Shown: piece by piece, positions 17,066-26,853 of the stretch
Position numbering within the stretch: the first letter of the stretch is position 1
Layout of the letters: each line of letters opens with the position of its first letter
Assembly (NCBI GenBank): GCA_046331245.1
Contig: JAXLRH010000013.1
Coordinates: forward strand, 1-64,000
Source: SSF14 sp046331245
GTDB lineage: Bacteria > Actinomycetota > Acidimicrobiia > Acidimicrobiales > Microtrichaceae
Direction of reading: 5' to 3'
Length of the DNA stretch: 64,000 nucleotides
Program-made: the position numbers and the translations under genes
Notes under the pieces: model-generated
Databases searched by the model: none
What the model was told of the DNA's origin: nothing
What the model saw: only the letters and a program-made list of their open reading frames with translations

Positions 17066-17563
17066 ATGAGGGAGTGGCTGGTCGCCGGCGCGGTCATCGA
17101 GACCGACGAGGGCCTGCTGCTCGTGCGCAACCTGCGCCGCAACGGCGAGTACGACTGGACGCCGCCCGGCGGGGTCATCGAGACCACCGAGCGTCACGAC
17201 GTTCGTGAGGGCCTGGCGCGCGAGGTGCTGGAGGAGACCGGCCTCGTCGTGGACGCGTGGGGGCCGATGCTCTACGAGGTCGAGGCCGAGGCGCCCGACC
17301 TGGGTTGGGTCATGCGGGCGCAGATCTTCCAGGTGGAGTCGGTCGTGGGCGACCTCGTCGTCGGCAACGACCCCGACGGCATCGTCACCGACGCCGCGTA
17401 CGTGCCGCTCCACCGCTGCGGTGAGCACCTCGAGGGCACCCACGACTGGGTGCGGGAGCCGCTCACCGAGTGGCTCGACGGTCGATGGGGCGACCGGCGC
17501 ACCTTCCGGTACCGGCTCGAGGACGCCTCGACGCCGGGCCGCGGGCGCATCGTCCGCCTGTGA
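17066..17563 (+). CDS. Nudix hydrolase
   Basis: This 165-residue Nudix-fold protein hydrolyses a nucleoside diphosphate linked to another moiety. The complete Nudix box is present (residues about 34-59): GG-VIETTE, then VREGLAREVLEETGLVV, with the REVLEE metal-binding core. It is followed with a 4-base GTGA overlap by dinB, so the pair is probably translated together. That coupling hints at nucleotide-pool sanitation, for example MutT-like removal of damaged dNTPs, next to a translesion polymerase. Specific substrate residues cannot be judged. GACACT 6 nt before the ATG is a weak -10 candidate. Confidence 0.8.
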   Translation: MREWLVAGAVIETDEGLLLVRNLRRNGEYDWTPPGGVIETTERHDVREGLAREVLEETGLVVDAWGPMLYEVEAEAPDLGWVMRAQIFQVESVVGDLVVGNDPDGIVTDAAYVPLHRCGEHLEGTHDWVREPLTEWLDGRWGDRRTFRYRLEDASTPGRGRIVRL

Positions 17564-18855
17564 GCGCCGCCTCGTCGGGACCGCCGCGTCGTTCGATCCT
17601 GCACGTCGACATGGACGCGTTCTTCGTGTCGGTCGAGCTGCTCGACCACCCCGAGCTGCGCGGCCGGCCGGTGGTCGTGGGCGGCTCCGGCCCTCGTGGC
17701 GTGGTGGCCGCCGCGTCGTACGAGGCGCGGAGCTTCGGCGTGCGGTCGGCGATGCCCGGCTCCGTCGCTCGTCGCCGGTGCCCGCAGGCGGTGTTCCTGG
17801 ACGGGCGCCACGCCCGCTATCGCGAGGTGAGCGCGGAGGTGATGGCGATCTTCGAGTCGGTCACGCCGCTCGTCGAACCGCTGTCGCTCGACGAGGCGTT
17901 TCTCGACGTCTCGGGGCGCATCCGCTCGCTCGGGCCGGCCCCGGAGATCGCTGCGAACATCCGAGCCCGCGTGCTCGACGAGATCGGTCTCACCTGCTCG
18001 GTCGGCGTCGCCCACAACAAGTTCCTCGCCAAGCTCGCGACCGAGACGGCGAAGCCGCGGGCGACGCCGACGGGCCCGGTGTTCGGCAGCGGGGTCGCGG
18101 TGGTCGACCCCGACGACGTCACCGGCTTCCTGTGGCCGCTGCCGGCGGAGGCCCTCTGGGGCGTCGGCCCGGCGACGCTCGAGAAGCTCGCCCGCCTCGG
18201 CGTCTCGTCGGTCGGTGACATCGCCCGCCTCCCGATCGAGGCCCTCCAGTCCGCGGTGGGCGCGGCGAGCGGCGCACACCTCCACGCGCTGGCCCACGGT
18301 CTGGACGACCGGCCGGTCGTGGTGGGCGCGGACGCCAAGTCGATCAGCCACGAGGAGACGTTCGCCACCGACATCCGCGACCGGGCGCGCCTCGACCTCG
18401 AGGTGGTGCGGCTCTCCGACGCCGTGGCCGTCCGGCTGCGGCGGTCGGAGTCGTTCGCCCGGACCGTGCAGCTCAAGCTCCGCTACGGCACGTTCCGCAC
18501 GATCACGCGGGCCGTCACCGTGCCCGACGGCGTGGACGACGCGACGGCGATCTGCGCCGCCGCCCGCTCCCTGCTCGATCCGCTCGACGTCAGCGAGGGC
18601 GTGCGTCTCATCGGGGTGGGCGTCAGCGGCCTCGCTCCGGCGTCGAGCCGTCACGTGCAGCTGTCGCTCCTCGACGGTGGCAACGCCGCCGCCCCGGCGA
18701 CGCTCGACCGTCACGAGCTGAACGCCGCGGTCGACGCGATCCGCGAGCGGTTCGGCCGGTCGTCGATCGGCCCTGCCGCGCTGGCCGCCGGGCCGGAGGG
18801 CGATCGCACCTTCGTCGAGGGCCAGCGGCAGTGGGGTCCGAACGGGCCCGCCTGA
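17560..18855 (+). CDS. dinB: DNA polymerase IV (Y-family translesion polymerase)
   Basis: This 431-residue Y-family polymerase copies past damaged template bases. The first metal-binding motif is HVDMDAFFVSVE near residue 15 and the second is PLSLDEAFLDVSG. SYEARSFGVRSAMP is the dNTP-contacting finger. A helix-hairpin-helix thumb follows (LWGVGPATLEKLARLGVSSV). The little-finger domain starts about residue 245 (ISHEETFATDIRDR). The GTG start overlaps the upstream Nudix stop. No beta-clamp motif of the QL(S/D)LF type stands out, though HVQLSLLDGG near residue 365 (QLSLL) is a good candidate for clamp binding. No LexA box was noticed upstream of the Nudix gene. Confidence 0.9.
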   Translation: MSAASSGPPRRSILHVDMDAFFVSVELLDHPELRGRPVVVGGSGPRGVVAAASYEARSFGVRSAMPGSVARRRCPQAVFLDGRHARYREVSAEVMAIFESVTPLVEPLSLDEAFLDVSGRIRSLGPAPEIAANIRARVLDEIGLTCSVGVAHNKFLAKLATETAKPRATPTGPVFGSGVAVVDPDDVTGFLWPLPAEALWGVGPATLEKLARLGVSSVGDIARLPIEALQSAVGAASGAHLHALAHGLDDRPVVVGADAKSISHEETFATDIRDRARLDLEVVRLSDAVAVRLRRSESFARTVQLKLRYGTFRTITRAVTVPDGVDDATAICAAARSLLDPLDVSEGVRLIGVGVSGLAPASSRHVQLSLLDGGNAAAPATLDRHELNAAVDAIRERFGRSSIGPAALAAGPEGDRTFVEGQRQWGPNGPA

Positions 18856-18943
18856 GAGCGCCGAAACCCTCGGCGCGCGTTGTCGATCCCGGATCGCTGT
18901 GCGATCATGAAGCACGACGTCAGGTGCGACCAGGGGAGCTGCG

Positions 18944-19330
18944 GTGCCGCTGTCAGAGGACGAACAACGAATCCTCACCGAGATCGAACACCAGCTCCGC
19001 GCGTCCGACCCCGACCTCGCCCGCCAGGTGAGCGAGACCACCGTCTACTCCGACCCGTTGCGCCGCACCCGGCTCGCGACCGCCGGCCTCGTGCTGGGCC
19101 TCGCCGTCACCATCGTGCTGCTGTTCACGGTCAACGCGTACGCCGCGTTCATCATCGGGTTCGGCATGATGTTCGCCTCGGCGTTCTACCTCGAGCGGAA
19201 CATCCGGCACCTCGGTCGTGTCGGCATGAACCAGCTGGCGAACACGGTGCGCTCGTCCGGCGTCCGCGACATGTTCGGCGTGCCGCCCGGTCGCGAGGAC
19301 AGCTCCGGCGAGCACGACGACGGCGCCTGA
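18944..19330 (+). CDS. DUF3040 membrane protein
   Basis: This is a 128-residue actinobacterial DUF3040 protein. The N-terminal signature MPLSEDEQRILTEIEHQLR and DPDLARQV are diagnostic. Two membrane helices follow (LATAGLVLGLAVTIVLLFTV and YAAFIIGFGMMFASAFYL), then a hydrophilic tail. The start is GTG with a good Shine-Dalgarno (GGGGAG). In many actinobacteria DUF3040 genes lie close to dinB and to the dcw cluster, as here. The molecular function is not known. It is convergent with the transglutaminase gene, 29 bases apart. Confidence 0.85.
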   Translation: MPLSEDEQRILTEIEHQLRASDPDLARQVSETTVYSDPLRRTRLATAGLVLGLAVTIVLLFTVNAYAAFIIGFGMMFASAFYLERNIRHLGRVGMNQLANTVRSSGVRDMFGVPPGREDSSGEHDDGA

Positions 19331-19359
19331 TCCGGCGCCGTCACCGGGCGTCAGGGGCG

Positions 19360-21675
19360 TCAGTCGCCGCCGAGATCGAGCTCGGCCAGGAGGCGCTGAC
19401 GACGATCGAGGCGTGACCAGACGACGGTGCGCACCTCGTCGGCGATGGCCTCCGCGTCCGCTGCCTCGGCGGCATCGAGCGGGTCGCGGCGGAACCGCCG
19501 GTCGCTCTCGGCGCGTCCCAGCAGCGTGAGGTGCTGCACCTCGACGGTGCGCGAGGCGCGGCGCGCGAACTCCAGTGGCGTCTCGGCGCCCTTGGCGTGG
19601 ACGTCGACGCGTGCGAGGTCCCGACAGGTGGCCCGCCAGGTCTCCTCGACGCGGCTCGGCGGATCGAGCCGGCCGTCGCGGCGGCGCAGCCGGCGGCGGC
19701 GGACCCACGCCACACGGAGCCGCACGGCGCCGGCGACGAGCAGGACCAGCCCCACGAGCGCTGCCAGCACCACCAGCGGTGTCCTCGACGGCTCGCTGGT
19801 GGCGGCCGTGCGGGCGGTGGTGTTGCGGGGCAGCTGGTCGGGGAGGGTGGTGGGGACGGCGCCGCCGGCCGGAACCGTGGTGGTGGTCGTCGTCGTGGTG
19901 GTGGTCTCGCCGAGACCGATGCTGCCGCCGAACGCGTCGGCCTGCGCCGGGGTGATGTCGGTGTAGGTGGTCGCATCGGGGTTGCCGCGACCCGGGGTCG
20001 GCTCGAACGGCACCCAGCCGATGCCGTGCAGGTACACCTCGGGCCACGCATGGGCGTACCGGCCCCGGATCGTCCAGGTGGTGGTGCCCTTGTCGCGGCC
20101 GTCGCTGCCGTTCCTGGTGCTCGTGGTGGGATCGCCGTAGGTGAAGCCGACCGCCACGCGGGCGGGCAGGCCGGCGGCGCGTGCCATGGCGGCGAACGCC
20201 GTCGCGAACTGCTGGCAGAAGCCGTTGCCCTGCCGCAGGAACTCGGCGAGTGGGTCCACCGAGTCGCGGAAGTTGGCGTTGCGGTCGTAGCGGAACCGGT
20301 CGCTGCGGAAGAAGTCCTGGAGGGCGAGCGCCTTCTGGAAGGGGGCGAGGTCGCGGGTGAGCTCGATCGCGGTGCGGTAGACGTCGGGCGAGAACGACGC
20401 CGGCAGCGCCCGGTCCTTGGCGAGGTCCGGATCGTCGGGCGACGTCGCCGACTCGAGCGGCAGGCGCTCGAGATCGGCCACCTCGGAGGTCACGCGGTAG
20501 GAGATGCGCTCGGTCGACTCGCCGTCGGCGACGAAGATCGAGCTCGAGATGCTGTCGTAGCGGAGGTCGATGGGCGCGTCGACGGCCGTCGGCGCGAACG
20601 CAGTGGGGAGCCAGTCGCTCACGAGATCGCCGACCTCGAAGGTGGCGGTCTCCTCGGTCGTCTTCACGAGCGGGTCCCACGCCGAGTCGATGCGGTCGCC
20701 GCCGTCCAGGTCGCGGTAGCGGGCGCTCGCCGACCAGCTCCGGCCGTCGAAGTCGTCGAGGGCGGTGAGTCGCCAGTAGTGGGGCTGGGCCGAGCGCACA
20801 CGGAACAGCACCTCGTCGGACTGCGTGCCGAGCAGGGAGTCGAGGCTCACGAGCGGGCTCTCGACTACCCGCGACTTCGGGCCGCGCCCGATGGAGCGGA
20901 GGTCGACGACGGCATCGTCGGGAGTCGGGGCCATGCCCGCCAGCACGATGCCGGCCAGGAGCGCGACCACGACCATCACCGTGCCGCCGGCCCACAGCGG
21001 CCCCGTCCGGATGCGCGCCGCGACGCGGCCGTCGCCGCGTCGCGTGGCCGCGTGCAGGGTGGTGGCGCGGAGTGCCGAGGCGCGCACCGCGAGGCGGTAC
21101 AGTGCCAGGCTCGTGACGAACAGCAGGCTGGTGAGCAGCGCGAAGCGCCCGAGGAGCAGCACCGACGAGAACACGAACAGCACGACGGGCGCGACCACCG
21201 CCTGGACCGGTGCGTCGGACCGCCGCGCCGCCAGGTCGGCGAACGTGGCCATCAACCAGAGCCCGATGGCGAACGCGACGAGGAAGCCACGCCGGGCATC
21301 GACGGGCGCGACCAGCTTCTGGAACGGGCCGAAGGCGCGCCGCACGTCGCGCAGCGCCGTCGTGACGGTGTCCGGGGACGCCAGGTGCGACCACCCCAGG
21401 TGGTGGTAGTAGAGCGCGCCGATGACGACCGCGCCCACGAGGAGCGACGCGAGCGTCGCGGAGATCGCACCGAGGCGCAGGCGGCGCCCGACGAAGCCGC
21501 ACGCGTGCGCCGCCCCGACGACGAGCAGGAGGCCGCCGAGCGGAGACCACGTGCGGAACGCCCGGGCCAGCGTGACGGCGGCGACCGCTGACACGAGCGC
21601 GAGCGTCAGCTCCATGCCCCAGTCGACGCGGTCGCCGTGGTCGGCGTATTCGTCGGTGGCGGCGAGGCGGCTCAT
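19360..21675 (-). CDS. TgpA-like transglutaminase-domain membrane protein
   Basis: This is a 771-residue membrane protein. The N-terminal third carries several membrane helices (about residues 20-190 and one near 225). An extracytoplasmic region leads to a transglutaminase-like core: Cys in GNGFCQQFATAFAAMARAAG, His in YAHAWPEVYLHGIGWVPFEP. A Thr-run linker, a further helix (VVLAALVGLVLLVAGAVRL), and a cytoplasmic DUF4129-like tail complete it. The ATG overlaps the DUF58 stop (ATGA). MoxR-DUF58-TgpA operons are widespread. The ATPase and von Willebrand-like protein probably assemble or activate the membrane enzyme. The substrate is unknown. Confidence 0.85.
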   Translation of the reverse strand: MSRLAATDEYADHGDRVDWGMELTLALVSAVAAVTLARAFRTWSPLGGLLLVVGAAHACGFVGRRLRLGAISATLASLLVGAVVIGALYYHHLGWSHLASPDTVTTALRDVRRAFGPFQKLVAPVDARRGFLVAFAIGLWLMATFADLAARRSDAPVQAVVAPVVLFVFSSVLLLGRFALLTSLLFVTSLALYRLAVRASALRATTLHAATRRGDGRVAARIRTGPLWAGGTVMVVVALLAGIVLAGMAPTPDDAVVDLRSIGRGPKSRVVESPLVSLDSLLGTQSDEVLFRVRSAQPHYWRLTALDDFDGRSWSASARYRDLDGGDRIDSAWDPLVKTTEETATFEVGDLVSDWLPTAFAPTAVDAPIDLRYDSISSSIFVADGESTERISYRVTSEVADLERLPLESATSPDDPDLAKDRALPASFSPDVYRTAIELTRDLAPFQKALALQDFFRSDRFRYDRNANFRDSVDPLAEFLRQGNGFCQQFATAFAAMARAAGLPARVAVGFTYGDPTTSTRNGSDGRDKGTTTWTIRGRYAHAWPEVYLHGIGWVPFEPTPGRGNPDATTYTDITPAQADAFGGSIGLGETTTTTTTTTTVPAGGAVPTTLPDQLPRNTTARTAATSEPSRTPLVVLAALVGLVLLVAGAVRLRVAWVRRRRLRRRDGRLDPPSRVEETWRATCRDLARVDVHAKGAETPLEFARRASRTVEVQHLTLLGRAESDRRFRRDPLDAAEAADAEAIADEVRTVVWSRLDRRQRLLAELDLGGD

Positions 21676-22902
21676 GCGTCCACCGCCATCGCGCCCGCAC
21701 GGACGGGAACGGCGGCCTTCCACTGGCGGTCGAGGTCGGAGCCGCCGGCGTAGCGGACGGTGCGCACGCCCCGGATGATCTCGGCGTCGGCAGTACCGGT
21801 GCCGGCGCGGGCGCCCGAGCACGCGACGACGATCACGTCGTTGCCGACCATCGCCGCCGTGCGGGCCAGGGCGGCGCGGTCGGGATCGGTGAGCAGGCCG
21901 ACCGCCGCGATGATGCGGTCGCCGGTGCCTGTCGCGACGGTGAGCGCTCCCGGCAGCGCCCCCGCAGCGGGCAACCGGGTGAGCTGCAGCGCGGCGAGCT
22001 GGTCGAGCACCGAGTCGAAGCGCTGTTGGTCGTCGAACGCTCCCGTGTCGATGCCGCTCGACGTGATGAGTCTCACCAGGTCGCCCTGCGCCCGGCACGC
22101 CGCCATCGCCGACGCCGCGGCGCCGACGGCACGCTCGAACGCCTCATCGTCGAGCGAGGGCGGGTACCCGTCGACGCGATCGTCGAGCACGACCGTGGTG
22201 CGGCGTTGGGAGGGGTGCTGGTGGTTCCGCACCATCGGGCGACCGAGGCGGGCGGTCGACGCCCAGTGCACGCGCCGCACGTCGTCGCCGGGCGCGTACT
22301 CGCGCAGCGACTCGAACTCCTCGCTCACCGTCGTCAGCTGACGCCGGTGACGTGCCCCGCCGGCGGGATCCTCCGAGCCCGACGCGTGGACGAGCTGCAG
22401 CGGCACCAGCGCCGGAAGCACGATGACGTCGACGGTGCCCGGCACGACCTGCGTGATGCGCGCCAGCCCGAACGGATCGAGGGTGGTCACGCGCAGCGGG
22501 CCGAAGCGGGCGATGCCGCGGCGGCCGGCCGGGAGGCCGTACTGCGCCTGGCACGCCGGGTCGCGCCGGCGCTGCGAGAGCACGAGGGAGGCGGCGACGG
22601 AGCCGTCGAGGAAGTCCTCCACCTGCAGCGGCAGCCGGAGCACCGAGCGTCCGTTGTGCACCGTGACGTCGACGGAGCACCGCTCGCCGACGGTGACCCG
22701 TCGCGGCCGGACGGTTCGCGTCACGTCGAGGTCGCTGCCGGCCACGCGCAGCGCGGCCCACGAGCACACGACCGCCGCGCCGAGGCACAGCCCCAGGATC
22801 GACATCTCCTCGATCCCGAGCAGTCGGGACGCGAGGACGCAGAGCACGGCCACCACCACGACCGCCCGGCCCGAACGGGTGAGGCGGATCCGGGGTCGTC
22901 CC

Positions 22903-22913
<11 letters not shown>
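21672..22913 (-). CDS. DUF58 domain protein
   Basis: This 413-residue protein has two N-terminal membrane helices (AVVVVAVLCVLASRLLGI and ILGLCLGAAVVCSWAAL). A beta-sandwich region follows, then the DUF58 core with its signature EFESLREYAPGDDVRRVHW, STARLGRPMVRN, and a von Willebrand A-like stretch TTVVLDDRVDGYPPSLDDE with the Asp that would hold the metal. It overlaps MoxR upstream by 11 bases and the transglutaminase downstream by 4 bases. DUF58 proteins are clients or adaptors of MoxR ATPases. No enzymatic role is known. Confidence 0.85.
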
Positions 22914-23880
<967 letters not shown>

Positions 23881-23933
23881 CGGACACGAATCTTGTCATG
23901 CGCGATGGCCGGGGGTCGCTCGGCGTCGTCGTT

Positions 23934-23939
23934 TATCGT
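23934..23939 (+). promoter_or_regulatory. -10 element of ROK gene
   Basis: TATCGT ends 7 nt before the ATG at 23947. It lies in the short divergent region shared with the MoxR operon. Confidence 0.45.
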
Positions 23940-23946
23940 GCGCCCG

Positions 23947-24840
23947 ATGGACACCGTGGTCGCCCTCGACGTCGGCGGGACCAAGCTCGCGGCGGCACTC
24001 GTCGGCGAGGACGCGTCGATCCACCGGCGCGCCGTCGTGCCGACGCCGGCCCACGGATCCGCCGAGGAGATGTGGGCTGCGGTGACCTCGCTGCTCGACC
24101 CGCTCGCCGGTCGGTCGCCGGCAGTCGGCACTGCCGCCGGCCCCGCTGCCGGAGTCGCGATCGGGGTGGGCAGCGGCGGCCCGATGACGTCGGGCGGGGT
24201 CTCGGTGTCGCCGCTCAACATCCCGGCGTGGCGCGACTTCCCGCTCCTCGGGCGCCTGTCGGAGCGCTACGGCCTGCCCGTGCGCGTCGACAACGACGCG
24301 AAGGCGCTCGCCGCCGGCGAGGCGCGGTGGGGGGCTGCCGTCGGCGTCGACGACTTCATCGCCATGGTGGTGTCGACCGGTGTCGGCGGTGGCATCGTGC
24401 TCGGCGGTGAGCTCCTCGACGGCGCCGACGGCAACGCCGGTCACATCGGCCACGTCATCGTGGAGCCCGACGGCCGGCCGTGCGCCTGCGGCGCACGCGG
24501 CTGCCTCGAGGCCGAGGCATCGGGCACGGCCATCGCTGCGATCACCGGCCGCCCCTCGGCCGAGGCCCCGGTGGAGGTCCGCCGCCGGACGGGCACGCTC
24601 GTCGGTCGGGCCGTGGCCTCCGTGGCAAACCTGCTCGACCTGCGGCTCGCGCTGGTCGCCGGGTCGGTCGCGCTCGGCTTCGGGGACGACTTCTTCGAGG
24701 CCGCGAGCGCGGAGCTCGACCGGTCGGCGCGGCTGACGTTCTGCCGCGGGGCCGTCATCCGTCCCGGCGGTCTCGGCGCCGACGGGCCCCTGCTCGGGGC
24801 CGCCGCGGTGGGCTTCCGGGCGCTGGTTACCCACGAGTAA
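23947..24840 (+). CDS. ROK-family sugar kinase (glucokinase-like)
   Basis: This 297-residue ROK kinase phosphorylates a hexose with ATP. The N-terminal phosphate loop is LDVGGTKLAAAL. The catalytic Asp lies in VDNDAKALAAGEARWG. The second phosphate loop is VVSTGVGGGIVLGG, and the sugar-binding Glu-His region is GNAGHIGHVIVEPDGRPCAC. The ROK zinc motif CACGARGCLEAEASG is complete (CxCGxxGCxE). Complete zinc ligands and lack of an N-terminal HTH mark it as a kinase, not a repressor. Glucose is the most likely sugar, but N-acetyl sugars are possible. The following acyl-CoA dehydrogenase has its -10 on this gene's stop codon. Confidence 0.85.
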   Translation: MDTVVALDVGGTKLAAALVGEDASIHRRAVVPTPAHGSAEEMWAAVTSLLDPLAGRSPAVGTAAGPAAGVAIGVGSGGPMTSGGVSVSPLNIPAWRDFPLLGRLSERYGLPVRVDNDAKALAAGEARWGAAVGVDDFIAMVVSTGVGGGIVLGGELLDGADGNAGHIGHVIVEPDGRPCACGARGCLEAEASGTAIAAITGRPSAEAPVEVRRRTGTLVGRAVASVANLLDLRLALVAGSVALGFGDDFFEAASAELDRSARLTFCRGAVIRPGGLGADGPLLGAAAVGFRALVTHE

Positions 24841-24843
24841 CAT
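24838..24843 (+). promoter_or_regulatory. -10 element of acyl-CoA dehydrogenase gene
   Basis: TAACAT begins with the TAA stop of the ROK gene and ends 7 nt before the GTG at 24851. Confidence 0.45.
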
Positions 24844-24850
24844 CGGGCCC

Positions 24851-26068
24851 GTGACTCCCGACTACCCCGCCGAGACCGAATCGTTCCGTCAGAGCATCCG
24901 CGACTTCCTCGCCGCCAACCTTCCCGAGGGCTGGACCGGCCTCGGCGGTCTCCCGACCGAGGAGGTGCTGCCGTTCCTCGAGCAGTGGCGCAAGGTGCTC
25001 CACGAGCACCACCTCCTGGCCCCGCAGTGGCCGGCGGAGTACGGCGGCGGCGGCCTGTCGAACCTCGAGACCGTCATCCAGTTCGAGGAGTTCGCGAAGG
25101 TGGGCGCCCCCACCGGCGGCCCCAACGACGTCTTCAACATCGGCATGATCGGCAACACGATCCTCCACTGGGGCACGCCCGAGCAGAAGGCGCACTACAT
25201 CCCGAAGCTGCTCAGCAACGAGCACGTGTGGTGCCAGGGCTACAGCGAGCCCAACGCCGGGTCCGACCTCGCCGGCGTCGGCTGCCGCGCCGTGCTCGAC
25301 GGCGACGAGTGGGTGATCAACGGCCAGAAGATCTGGACCACGTACGGCCACCTCGCCAACCACATCTTCGTGGTCGCCCGCACCGACCCGAACGCCGCCC
25401 GGGCCCACGACGGCATCACGTTCCTCCTAGTGCCGATGGACCAGCCGGGCGTCGAGGTGCGACCGATCAAGATGATGTCGGGCGACAGCGAGTTCAACGA
25501 GGTGTTCTTCACCGACGTGCGCTGCCCGAAGGGCGACGTCCTCGGCGAGGTCAACAAGGGTTGGGCCGTGGCGATGACACTGCTCGGCTTCGAGCGCGGC
25601 GAGGCCGCCGCCGTCCTGCCGATCCGCTACCGCGAGTCGCTCGACCGCCTCATGGCCCTGGCCAAGGAGACCGGCCGCGACGGCGACCCGCTCATCCGGC
25701 AGCGCCTCGCGTGGTGCTACGCCAAGGTCGAGATCATGCGGTACCTCGGCATGCGCACGCTCACGCTCTTCCTCTCGGGCAAGGAGCCGGGCCCCGACGC
25801 CGCGATCACCAAGCTCTACTGGTCGGAGTACCACAAGGTGGAGACGCAGCTGGCCGTGGACATCCTCGGCCCGGCCGCGATGGTGCCGCAGGGCCGATGG
25901 CCGTCGAACTCGCTGCAGACCGACGATCCCGGCGCCCCCAACGACACGGCGTCGTGGGTCGGGTCGATGTACGCCTCGATGGGCGGCACGATCTACGCCG
26001 GCACCTCGCAGATCCAGCGCAACATCATCGGCGAACGCATCCTCGGCCTGCCCAAGGAACCGCGGTAG
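24851..26068 (+). CDS. Acyl-CoA dehydrogenase
   Basis: This 405-residue FAD enzyme introduces a trans-2,3 double bond into an acyl-CoA. The N-terminal helical domain reads ETESFRQSIRDFLAANLPEG. The FAD/substrate region is VWCQGYSEPNAGSDLAG with the typical SEPxAGSD motif. The central beta-domain contains WVINGQKIWTTYGHLANHI. The C-terminal helical part ends with YAGTSQIQRNIIGERILGLP, the usual terminal signature. The start is GTG, 10 bases after the ROK gene, with its own -10. The substrate class (long-chain, steroid side-chain or branched acyl) cannot be decided, and the catalytic Glu was not placed. No thiolase or hydratase genes are nearby. Confidence 0.85.
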   Translation: MTPDYPAETESFRQSIRDFLAANLPEGWTGLGGLPTEEVLPFLEQWRKVLHEHHLLAPQWPAEYGGGGLSNLETVIQFEEFAKVGAPTGGPNDVFNIGMIGNTILHWGTPEQKAHYIPKLLSNEHVWCQGYSEPNAGSDLAGVGCRAVLDGDEWVINGQKIWTTYGHLANHIFVVARTDPNAARAHDGITFLLVPMDQPGVEVRPIKMMSGDSEFNEVFFTDVRCPKGDVLGEVNKGWAVAMTLLGFERGEAAAVLPIRYRESLDRLMALAKETGRDGDPLIRQRLAWCYAKVEIMRYLGMRTLTLFLSGKEPGPDAAITKLYWSEYHKVETQLAVDILGPAAMVPQGRWPSNSLQTDDPGAPNDTASWVGSMYASMGGTIYAGTSQIQRNIIGERILGLPKEPR

Positions 26069-26073
26069 CAGCG

Positions 26074-26325
26074 GTGCTCGCGGCGCTGTCGGCGGTGCTC
26101 CGCCGACCCGACCTCTGGCGCACCGGACTGCGGGCGGCGCGTGTGCTGGCCCGCCCGGGCTGGTGGCGCCGGCCCCCGTTCCTGCCGCTTCCGGATCGCG
26201 ACTACCTCCGCTTCCGCCTCGTCACGGCGTACGGCGGCGACGGCACGGCAGCGCCGGACCCCAGCGATCTCGTCGCCTACCTCGAGTGGTACCGGGCGTT
26301 CCCCCTGGTCACGGCAGCGGGGTGA
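26074..26325 (+). CDS. Small conserved actinobacterial hypothetical protein
   Basis: This is an 83-residue protein starting with GTG five bases after the acyl-CoA dehydrogenase stop, so probably co-transcribed. It contains RPDLWRTGLRAARVLARPGW followed by WWRRPPFLPLPDRDYLRFRL and VTAYGG, then DLVAYLEWYRAF. This tryptophan- and arginine-rich pattern is familiar from small uncharacterised proteins of actinobacteria. No membrane helix or catalytic motif is visible. The final 17 bases overlap the convergent Nudix gene. Confidence 0.6.
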   Translation: MLAALSAVLRRPDLWRTGLRAARVLARPGWWRRPPFLPLPDRDYLRFRLVTAYGGDGTAAPDPSDLVAYLEWYRAFPLVTAAG

Positions 26326-26800
26326 TGTCGACGGGCGGCTCCGGGTAGTCCCCGTCGAGCAGCCCCGGGAGGAACTCGCGGAGGCGGGGTGGCACCGTCG
26401 GCCCGTCGCCGGCGAGGAACTCGGGGGGGTCCCACCAGCGCGACTCCTCGAACGCCAGCGCCTCGAAGGCCTCGAGGTGCAGCACGCCGTCGGTGGCGCC
26501 GTCGCAGTGCGCGACGTGGATGCGCTCGTCCTGGTCGAAGTCCCAGCCGGCGAACGTGAACTGGGCGCGCTGCGTCCACACGCACGGACCGACCTCGACG
26601 CTGGTGACGCCCGCCTCCTCGGCGAGCTCGCGGGCGATCGCGTGCTCGGCGGACTCGCCGCCGTCGATGCCGCCGCCGGGGAGCTCCCACCAGTGGGGCT
26701 TGGACCGGTCCGCCGGGTCGCTCGACCGGATGAGGAGGATGCGCCCCGCCGGATCGAAGCACACGACCCGCGCCGCTCGGCGGCGGATGACGAATCCCAT
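26309..26800 (-). CDS. Nudix hydrolase
   Basis: This 163-residue Nudix protein begins MGFVIRRRAARVVCFDPAGR. It carries the Nudix box ELPGGGIDGGES, then AIARELAEEAGVTS (REL-EE core). It is unlike the Nudix gene at 17066 in both ends, so it is not a recent duplicate. Aromatic residues WWELP just before the box and RWWDPPEFL near the end resemble MutT/ADP-ribose-type members. The ATG is preceded by TATGGT at 8 nt. The substrate is unknown. Confidence 0.8.
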   Translation of the reverse strand: MGFVIRRRAARVVCFDPAGRILLIRSSDPADRSKPHWWELPGGGIDGGESAEHAIARELAEEAGVTSVEVGPCVWTQRAQFTFAGWDFDQDERIHVAHCDGATDGVLHLEAFEALAFEESRWWDPPEFLAGDGPTVPPRLREFLPGLLDGDYPEPPVDITPLP

Positions 26801-26808
26801 GGCGTCGC

Positions 26809-26814
26809 ACCATA
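26809..26814 (-). promoter_or_regulatory. -10 element of the minus-strand Nudix gene
   Basis: TATGGT on the minus strand lies 8 nt before the ATG at 26800. It stands nearly back to back with the divergent -10 of the lipoate-ligase-like gene. Confidence 0.45.
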
Positions 26815-26841
26815 CCGGCGGGCGGGACGCCGACGCGGCCC

Positions 26842-26847
26842 TACGCT
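26842..26847 (+). promoter_or_regulatory. -10 element of the lipoate-ligase-like gene
   Basis: TACGCT ends 6 nt before the ATG at 26854. Confidence 0.5.
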
Positions 26848-26853
26848 CGGCGC

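Noticed and set aside
18953..21700. 915-codon minus-strand open frame
   Set aside because: It is a different frame of the transglutaminase gene, with an Arg/Pro-rich product and no motifs.
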